Below, in pieces: positions 58,488 through 64,000 of a stretch of 64,000 nucleotides of DNA. The translations under genes were made by a program, and so were the position numbers. The DNA is taken from contig NZ_QAYE01000002.1 of the NCBI RefSeq assembly GCF_003053745.1, forward strand, positions 186,001-250,000, given 5' to 3'. This DNA comes from Sphingomonas faeni (GTDB lineage Bacteria > Pseudomonadota > Alphaproteobacteria > Sphingomonadales > Sphingomonadaceae). Positions within the stretch are counted from its first letter, which is position 1, and each line of letters starts with the position of its first letter. The notes beneath the pieces are model-generated. The model saw nothing but the letters and a program-made list of their open reading frames with translations, did no database searches and was not told the origin of the DNA.

Positions 58488-59777
58488 TCAGGCGGCCTTC
58501 GCGGCCATCCGGGCGGCCAGCTTTTCTTCCTCGGTCCAGACCTTCCGCTCGCGCGGTGCCTTCGCCGGCTTGACCTGCTTGACCGGGCCGCCACCCAGCA
58601 CGGGCGCGCGCTTGGTCGAATGGCGCGCCACTTCGCAGTGCCATTCGTGATCGTCCTGGACGGTCAGGGTCCGACCGATCTCGCGCTCGACGTCGTGCAG
58701 CCATGCGCGCTGTTCGGCATCGCACAGCGTGATCGCGAACCCGCTGCGACCGGCGCGACCGGTGCGGCCGATCCGGTGGACATAGCTTTCCGGGAGGCTG
58801 GGCAGGTCGTGGTTGAACACGTGCGTCACGGTGTCGACGTCGATCCCGCGCGCGGCGATATCGGTCGCGACGAGCACCTGGACCGTACCGGCGCGGAAGG
58901 CGTCGAGCGCACGCTCGCGCTGGCCCTGCGACTTGTTGCCGTGGAGCGCCTCGGCGGTGATGCCGGCCTCGCCGATGAACGCGCAGACGTCGTTGGCGAT
59001 GTTCTTCTGCAACGTGAAGACGACCGCCTGGCCCATGTCGGGAGTCTTGAGCAACGCCAGCAGCGCCGCTTTCTTGTCGGTCGCATCGAGGAACATCACC
59101 GACTGGTCGATCCGGTCGACGGTTGTCGACGGCGGGGCGATCTCGACCTTCGCCGGATCGCGCAGCAGGCTCTCGGCCAGCGCGGCGATCGACTTCGGCA
59201 TGGTCGCCGAGAACAGCAACGTGTGGCGATCTGTCGGCAGCGTCGCGACGAGCCGCTCGATCGGCTTGGCAAAGCCCATGTCGAGCATCTGGTCGGCTTC
59301 GTCGAGCACCAGCGCCTCGAGCTGCGACAGGTCGCAGAGCCCCTGATCGACCAGATCCAGCAAGCGCCCCGGTGCAGCGACGATGATGTCGACCCCGGCT
59401 TCGAGTGCCTTGACCTGATGGAACTGGCTGACGCCGCCGAAGATCGTCATCACGCTCGGCTTTAGATGGCGACCGAAGCTCTCGAACCCTGCGGCGATCT
59501 GCGACACGAGTTCACGCGTCGGCGCGAGTACCAGAATGCGCGCGCCGCCCTTGGGCGCAGGGCGGGGGTCGGCAGCGAGGCGATGCAGCAACGGTAGCGC
59601 GAAGGCGGCGGTCTTGCCCGTGCCGGTCTGCGCCATGCCGAGCATGTCGCGCCCCTGCAGCAGCATCGGGATCGACTGCGCCTGGATCGGGGTGGGGTGG
59701 GCATAGCCTTCCTCAGCTAGCGCCTGCAGCAAAAACGGCGCCAGGGAAAGATCGGCAAAGGTCATGGTCATGGTCAC
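58488..59777 (-). CDS. DEAD-box RNA helicase, RhlE-like
   Basis: The 429-residue protein has the complete helicase core: Q-motif (FADLSLAPFLLQALAEEGY, PTPIQAQSIP), motif I AQTGTGKT, Ia PTRELVSQI, GG, Ib PGRLLDL, II DEAD in VLDEADQMLDMGF, III FSATMP, IV VVFTLQKN, V ATDIAARGIDV and VI HRIGRTGRAG. A basic, lysine-rich tail replaces the long extensions of some relatives. GTG 59777 lies six bases after GGAGG and is chosen; ATG 59771 or 59765 are alternatives. It probably acts in ribosome assembly or RNA turnover, including cold response. It is a single gene. Confidence 0.93.
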   Translation of the reverse strand: MTMTMTFADLSLAPFLLQALAEEGYAHPTPIQAQSIPMLLQGRDMLGMAQTGTGKTAAFALPLLHRLAADPRPAPKGGARILVLAPTRELVSQIAAGFESFGRHLKPSVMTIFGGVSQFHQVKALEAGVDIIVAAPGRLLDLVDQGLCDLSQLEALVLDEADQMLDMGFAKPIERLVATLPTDRHTLLFSATMPKSIAALAESLLRDPAKVEIAPPSTTVDRIDQSVMFLDATDKKAALLALLKTPDMGQAVVFTLQKNIANDVCAFIGEAGITAEALHGNKSQGQRERALDAFRAGTVQVLVATDIAARGIDVDTVTHVFNHDLPSLPESYVHRIGRTGRAGRSGFAITLCDAEQRAWLHDVEREIGRTLTVQDDHEWHCEVARHSTKRAPVLGGGPVKQVKPAKAPRERKVWTEEEKLAARMAAKAA

Positions 59778-59924
59778 GCGGCGCCTCCAGCGCTGAGCTA
59801 AACTGCGCCTTGTAGGCAAGCATCTTGTGAGCGCGGGCTGGTAGGTGCGATGCTGCACTGCGTCAATGTCGAAAGCGAGGCGCGGGTGGTTGCGGTGAAG
59901 CACTGCCTTAACCAGACCGGAGCG

Positions 59925-60875
59925 TTACCGGCCGGGTTGCTGATCCCGCCAGATCCAGCGCAGCACGTCAGGCAGGATCGATCCGCCATCGGCATCCGAG
60001 TGCGTGCCCGCGGTCCAGGCATGATTGGTGTCGTACCGCGGCCCCGCGTGCTTTTCCGCGTCCGCATGCGCATTGGCCCATTCGAGCGCTTTCAGCATCT
60101 GCTGGTTCGCGAGAAACCAGTTGCCGTGTTCGTTATCCAGGTCGTTGCGTCCGTCCTGAAGAAAGACGCGCAAGGGGCGGATCGCGCTCTTCCGGATCAG
60201 GCCGGGATAGGTATCCCCGCCATAAGCCTGCGGCGTACCGTCCGGACCGAGTTTTAGGCCGATCGAAGTATAGCTGCCGATGAAGCTTATCACGTTGCCG
60301 AACGCGTCCGGATGGCGCCATGCGACGGTCCATGCTGCGATCGCACCACTCGACGTGCCGCCGATCGCGCGCCGCTTCGGATCCGTCGAAAATCGCCATC
60401 GCCGCGCCACGGCGGGCAGCAACTCGTCCAGCGTCATCCGGGCATAGGCGTCGGAAACCGCGTCATACTCCTCGGGCCGATGGTCCGGGTTCTGCATGCC
60501 GAGCGTATCGGGATACCGGACGGAGACATTGCCCGGCGTGACGAACACGCCCAGCGTCTGCGGAATGGCCTTCTGCTCGATCAACGTATCGAGAACCGCG
60601 GGAAGCTTCAGCGACCCTTCCGGATTGACCGCGCGCTGGCCGTCCTGGAACAGTAGCAGATTGGGTGGCCTCGACGCATCGTAGCCTGCCGGCACATACA
60701 CCCAATAGCGCCTGACCGTGCCCGGATAGACCCGGGAATGGAGTTCGAACGGGCCCTCGACCCTGCCGTGCGTCAACGAGGTTCGCACCACGGCGTCGGC
60801 CATCCGGACAGCAGCGACCGACGTCGTACCCGACCCCAGCGCCAGCAACATCGTCGCCATGATGATCGTCCGCAT
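59925..60875 (-). CDS. Exported esterase (esterase D / CE1-like)
   Basis: The 316-residue alpha/beta hydrolase has a signal peptide (MRTIIMATMLLALGSGTTSV, cleavage near AAVR) and the Fes/CE1-like fold: YWVYVPAGYDASRPPNLLLF at the first strands, GGTSSGA with nucleophile Ser (about residues 172-178), DGRNDLD with likely acid Asp, and GTHSDADGG with catalytic His (about 292-300). Relatives hydrolyse feruloyl, acetyl or siderophore esters. It is near a GH43-like gene on the same strand but separated by 390 bp, so shared action on plant polysaccharides is only suggestive. Confidence 0.85.
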   Translation of the reverse strand: MRTIIMATMLLALGSGTTSVAAVRMADAVVRTSLTHGRVEGPFELHSRVYPGTVRRYWVYVPAGYDASRPPNLLLFQDGQRAVNPEGSLKLPAVLDTLIEQKAIPQTLGVFVTPGNVSVRYPDTLGMQNPDHRPEEYDAVSDAYARMTLDELLPAVARRWRFSTDPKRRAIGGTSSGAIAAWTVAWRHPDAFGNVISFIGSYTSIGLKLGPDGTPQAYGGDTYPGLIRKSAIRPLRVFLQDGRNDLDNEHGNWFLANQQMLKALEWANAHADAEKHAGPRYDTNHAWTAGTHSDADGGSILPDVLRWIWRDQQPGR

Positions 60876-61126
60876 CGCCGTTCCCCAATCGTCGCAAGAG
60901 TCCTACCACAGGAGGATCGGCAAGATCGACGCGGTAGTCGATAGTGTACTCCGACCACCGGCAGGCTCCTCGCGGTAGCGTAGTGTTGGCAGCCGCGTTG
61001 CTGGGACTGGCGAAGGCGGTCTTCCCGACCGACGCGGCGCCGAGGAACGCCAGTCCAAGCACCGCATCATACCATCAATTTACGTCGCCGCTACGTGGGG
61101 ATCGGTGCGCGTACGCCAATGACAGT
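60876..61126. other. Intergenic region upstream of esterase
   Basis: No gene is supported. A plus-strand frame (60944-61192) and minus-strand frames across this part lack domains, apart from the short recombinase-like stretch noted at 61127-61192. Confidence 0.3.
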
Positions 61127-61192
61127 CGCGCGAGTTTCGTGGACCTGCTCGACGCGATCGTAGCGAACGGGATCACGACGGTCATCGATTGA
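61127..61192 (+). pseudogene. Possible remnant of a serine recombinase
   Basis: About 20 residues (ASFVDLLDAIVANGITTVI) resemble the segment of resolvase/invertase-type serine recombinases that normally leads into VExxSRFARD; here a stop follows at once. It is too short for firm assignment and may be chance, but would fit a decayed mobile-element gene. Confidence 0.22.
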
Positions 61193-61267
61193 GCCCTCGC
61201 CTTCGACGACGCGCCGGGCATCTCGGCAAGGCGATGATCGCGTTCCGACCGCGATTAGCCGCTTAAA

Positions 61268-62227
61268 TTACGCGATCCTGTCGGCAAAGGCGCGAGGCAC
61301 GCGAACGACCGTGCCGTGGCGTGCGTTCTCGGGAAACCGGACGCGCGCGCTCTCGTCGGTCCAGTGGACGAAGTCCGTGGTCGAGGCGCCACCGAAGCGA
61401 TGCTGCTCGTATACGTCGTAATAGACCATGTAGCGGTCGCCGAGCCGTATCGCCGTCGGTCCCTCCGTCATCGGTTTGGTGAACGGCGCGCTGACCGGCC
61501 CGAACGGACCGGTCGGCGAGGCCGCGGACCGGCTCACCAGCCACCGCCGCGTTTCGGTGTCGTGCGTTTCGTCCTTGTAGATCAGCCGCAACCCGCCGTC
61601 GGCCAGCCTCAGCCAGGTGAAGTCGATCGAGTCGGTACCGGGATCGAACAACAACTTGGTCGGCGTGAACGTACGAAAATCCTTGGTGCGCGTATAATAG
61701 GGGCGCAGCTTGATCCCCGCGAACTTTTCGCCGGCAGTCGCCCCGAAACGGCCGTCGATGCTGCTCGACCACATGATGACGAAGTCGCCTCGCGCGCGAT
61801 CGTAGATCGCCTCGGGCGCCCAGCTGTTACGGACGCCGACAAAGCCTTTGATCACCGGAATGGCCTGTTGCGGCGACCAGTGCATCAGGTCGCGCGATGT
61901 GGCGTGACCGATGACAGGGCCGAACCAATCGCTCGTCCAGACGAGATGCCAGAGCCCATCCGGTCCCTGCACCAGGTTGGGATCGCGCATCAGCCTGTTC
62001 TCGCCGACCATCGGCGTCAGGAAGCCGCGACCATTGCCCAGCGCGCGAAAGACATACCCATCGTCGCTGCAGGCGAGCTTGAGCCCCTCGCGACCCTCAT
62101 CCTTGTCGGTGAAATAGCTGAGCAGGAACACGTCGTCCGGCGCGGGACGCGCGGAGACGGGCAGGGCGGCACATCCGATTGCAGCACCGATACCGGCAAG
62201 GGCCGTACGCCGGTCGATGAAGTCCAT
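61268..62227 (-). CDS. GH43-like glycoside hydrolase with Tat-type signal
   Basis: The 319-residue protein starts at ATG 62227 eight bases after GGAG. Its N-terminus MDFIDRRTALAGIGAAIGCA has a twin-arginine pair and hydrophobic core, suggesting Tat export. The body is a five-bladed beta-propeller of the GH43 type: the Asp of LMRDPNLV (about 92-99), the Glu of SWAPEAIYD (about 146-154) and the Glu of MTEGPTAI (about 264-271) are candidate catalytic residues. Family members release arabinose, xylose or galactose from plant polysaccharides. Substrate is unknown. Confidence 0.82.
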   Translation of the reverse strand: MDFIDRRTALAGIGAAIGCAALPVSARPAPDDVFLLSYFTDKDEGREGLKLACSDDGYVFRALGNGRGFLTPMVGENRLMRDPNLVQGPDGLWHLVWTSDWFGPVIGHATSRDLMHWSPQQAIPVIKGFVGVRNSWAPEAIYDRARGDFVIMWSSSIDGRFGATAGEKFAGIKLRPYYTRTKDFRTFTPTKLLFDPGTDSIDFTWLRLADGGLRLIYKDETHDTETRRWLVSRSAASPTGPFGPVSAPFTKPMTEGPTAIRLGDRYMVYYDVYEQHRFGGASTTDFVHWTDESARVRFPENARHGTVVRVPRAFADRIA

Positions 62228-62347
62228 GGTCGAATGCTCCGATACGGCGCGTGCGCCCGAGTTCAACGATCAGTGTGACAGCTGGATCGGTCATGTAAAG
62301 CACGCAACAATCGGAGTACTTCCCGGCGGGCACATCTCCTACTCCGC

Positions 62348-63541
62348 TCACGCCCGCATTGCGTACTGGCGGCAATGTTCCAGGTACCCCGCCTCATGGC
62401 TTCCCGCCAACGACACGACGCTCTCCCACAGCCAGTTCGGCGCATCGATCGCGCCGCGACGGTCCGCATTGAGCACGCTCGCCCATTCGTGGCGCGTGTC
62501 CGTGTCCATCTGGCGCGCGTGCGCCTTGCCGACAACGAAGGCGAGATACCGCGCCGCCTTTACGGCCTGTCCCGCGCTGAACTGTTCCACCTCGAGCTTG
62601 AGGTCCTGCGGCAACAATTCGCGAACGAACAGCGACCGATCGAGCGCACGCGCCGCGACCATCCGGCTACCGAGGTGAGGAGACAGCGCGCGTGCAGCCT
62701 CGACGACGCGCGCAGCCTGGTCGGATGGCATCTTCGCACCCTTTGCGGCAGGCGCGATCGGTGTCGTCGCTTCCTTCAGGTCGATCAGCGCATAGTCCGA
62801 TCGCCCCTTCGCGTTCTTCAGCCCGACCAGTGCCGCAAACCGCAGCAGCCCGAGCGAACTGCATCCCTTCATCCAGTAGGCGGCGTCGACCAGCCGGACG
62901 GTCCGGTCCCGGTCCTTCGCGTCAAGCGAGAGAACCAGCGCTGCGACGTCCGGCTCGGTGACCAGTTCGGCGAGCGCGTCTCGTTCGGATTGCTCCAGCG
63001 GCCAGAACTTGTCGCCGAGCGGGATCATCGGCTCCTGCGTCGCGAACCGCTCCTTGGCGAGGTGCCGCCAGCGCCGCCCCAGCGCGCGGCGCTTGACGCT
63101 GCGAACCGCCTCGGGTTCTGGGCCTGCATCGTTACTCGCGGGATCGGCCATCGCGCTGGCATAGCCGGTGACCATCTCCTCGATCATGTGCGCGGTAGTC
63201 ACGCCGGGCAGGTCGGAGCCTCGCGCCGCAGTCGCGAGCGACAGGCCGAGCCGGATCAGATCGTGCGCCGGGTTGCCGATCACCGCCTGATCGAGGTCGC
63301 GGATCTGGATCGCGATCCGCCCGCCACCATCGTTGATCGGGCCGAGGTTACCAAGATGGCAGTCGCCGCAGATCCAGATCGCCGGCCCCTGCGGAACGCG
63401 TCGCGACGCGGCTGACTCGTCGAGCCATTCGTAGAACTTGGTCGTGTTGCCCCTGACATAGGCATGGGTCGAGCGCGCCATCTTCAGCTGGCGCTTGGCG
63501 GCCAGGATAGCCGGTCGCTCGGCCAGTGTCGGTTTCGTCAT
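62348..63541 (-). CDS. DUF2252 domain protein
   Basis: The 397-residue protein matches DUF2252, a family with a kinase-like fold. Distinctive pieces are MARSTHAYVRGNTTKFYEWL near the N-terminus, ICGDCHLGNLGP (about 57-68), QIRDLDQAVIGNPAHDLIRL (about 79-98), SLGLLRFAALVG and a C-terminal VVGKAHARQMD. GDxHLxN and DxD-like elements recall aminoglycoside-phosphotransferase-type active sites, but no substrate is known. It stands alone between the glycosidase and the aldo/keto reductase, with 100-120 bp gaps. Confidence 0.85.
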   Translation of the reverse strand: MTKPTLAERPAILAAKRQLKMARSTHAYVRGNTTKFYEWLDESAASRRVPQGPAIWICGDCHLGNLGPINDGGGRIAIQIRDLDQAVIGNPAHDLIRLGLSLATAARGSDLPGVTTAHMIEEMVTGYASAMADPASNDAGPEPEAVRSVKRRALGRRWRHLAKERFATQEPMIPLGDKFWPLEQSERDALAELVTEPDVAALVLSLDAKDRDRTVRLVDAAYWMKGCSSLGLLRFAALVGLKNAKGRSDYALIDLKEATTPIAPAAKGAKMPSDQAARVVEAARALSPHLGSRMVAARALDRSLFVRELLPQDLKLEVEQFSAGQAVKAARYLAFVVGKAHARQMDTDTRHEWASVLNADRRGAIDAPNWLWESVVSLAGSHEAGYLEHCRQYAMRA

Positions 63542-63644
63542 ATCGGTCCTTCGTGCCGCGACGGACGGTCCGTCGGGCAGTATATGCGCGTTGGGTTCGG
63601 TGGACTTGATGCGGCCAGCTCAACGGTAGCCGGCCGCAGATCGC

Positions 63645-64000
63645 TTACGAAAAGCCGACGACCGCATGCGGGACATAGGGTTCCTCCAGCCGCGCGATCT
63701 CGCGGTCGGTAAGGCCCAGTTCGAGCGCCGCGAGCGCATCGTCGAGATGCGCGGTCTTCGACGCCCCGATGATCGGCGCGGATACCTCCGGTTTCGCCAG
63801 CACCCAGGCGAGCGCCACCTGTGCCCTCGGCACGTCGCGCTCCTTGGCGATCGTCGCGACCGTCTCCACCACCTTGCGGTCCGCCTCGACGGTATGCGCG
63901 TACAGCGTCTTGCCGAACTCGTCGGTCTGCGACCGGCCGGTGGTCTGGTCCCAGTCGCGCGTCAGGCGCCCGCGAGCGAGCGGGCTCCAAGGGATCACGC
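63645..64000 (-). CDS. Aldo/keto reductase, C-terminal part, cut by right edge
   Basis: The frame enters from the right edge and ends at 63645; 118 residues are visible. They form the second half of an AKR barrel: IPWSPLARGRLTRDW, VAWVLAKPEVSAPIIGASKTAHLDDAL with the NADPH-binding GASK, and a C-terminal EEPYVPHAVVG. The family reduces aldehydes and ketones with NADPH. The catalytic tetrad lies outside the window. GTG at 63996-63998 is internal, not a start. Confidence 0.85.
   Translation of the reverse strand, partial: VIPWSPLARGRLTRDWDQTTGRSQTDEFGKTLYAHTVEADRKVVETVATIAKERDVPRAQVALAWVLAKPEVSAPIIGASKTAHLDDALAALELGLTDREIARLEEPYVPHAVVGFS

Noticed and set aside
60463-61062. 199-codon minus-strand frame with a hydrophobic start
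   Set aside because: The first residues look like a signal peptide, but the rest overlaps the esterase in another frame and has no domain.

Overview
The window looks like a chromosomal segment of a high-GC alphaproteobacterium of the Sphingomonadaceae, most likely Sphingomonas or a close relative. Supporting signs are an astaxanthin-type carotenoid operon (crtZ, crtW and a third ring-hydroxylase-like gene), four large TonB-dependent receptors of the Caulobacter/Sphingomonas type, a sucrose (sux) locus, and the halogenase-cupin-SapC group common next to such receptors. No rRNA or tRNA gene, complete mobile element or CRISPR array was seen. Gene density is high, with many 1-4 bp start/stop overlaps. 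The species call is inference.

Layout. 1-2518: a partial leftward gene, then the overlapping operon crtZ-crtW-sterol-desaturase-like hydroxylase. 2557-3884: leftward SDR and HNH genes. 3933-17048: thirteen tightly packed leftward genes, read from 17048 downwards as inositol-phosphate synthase, HD-like protein, SAM methyltransferase, Gfo/Idh oxidoreductase, metallo-beta-lactamase-fold protein, YcaO protein, TIM-barrel isomerase, GT4, PIG-L deacetylase, GT2, GT4, polysaccharide pyruvyl transferase and GT2. I do not recognise the whole as a known pathway; it is the best candidate for an undescribed biosynthetic system, possibly a pyruvylated glycosyl-cyclitol product modified by a YcaO enzyme. 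17143-20772: a decayed acetyltransferase and two tandem DUF4139 exported proteins. 20850-23527: a three-gene unit (Nudix/NrtR-like regulator, SPFH/band-7 protein, NAD-kinase-like protein) behind a 43-bp near-perfect palindrome.

23638-35507: a catabolic neighbourhood with an L-2-hydroxyacid oxidase, a Nudix hydrolase, a type-B carboxylesterase, an SDR, a TonB receptor, a D-2-hydroxyacid dehydrogenase-like flavoprotein, an HSL-type esterase, an MFS transporter, and AraC- and GntR-type regulators. The same 15-bp palindrome (AGCTATCSGATAGCT) stands before the TonB receptor and before the regulator pair, tying the two ends together as one regulon, perhaps for uptake and hydrolysis of an ester of 2-hydroxyacids. 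35797-36654: a class A beta-lactamase-like protein whose omega loop lacks the deacylating Glu. 36757-43684: the sux locus (MFS symporter, amylosucrase, TonB receptor, LacI repressor) with two LacI-type operators. 43900-50488: flavin-dependent halogenase, cupin-like and SapC genes downstream of a TonB receptor. 51203-58097: another TonB receptor next to a PAP2-phosphatase autotransporter. 58488-64000: DEAD-box helicase, exported esterase, Tat-type GH43-like glycosidase, DUF2252 protein and the C-terminal part of an aldo/keto reductase cut by the right edge.

Two GC-rich inverted-repeat elements (31582-31688 and 38137-38260) sit in intergenic gaps. Gaps over 300 bp (50489-51202, 53996-54731, 58098-58487, 60876-61267) hold candidate palindromes or a terminator as listed, or nothing I could support.
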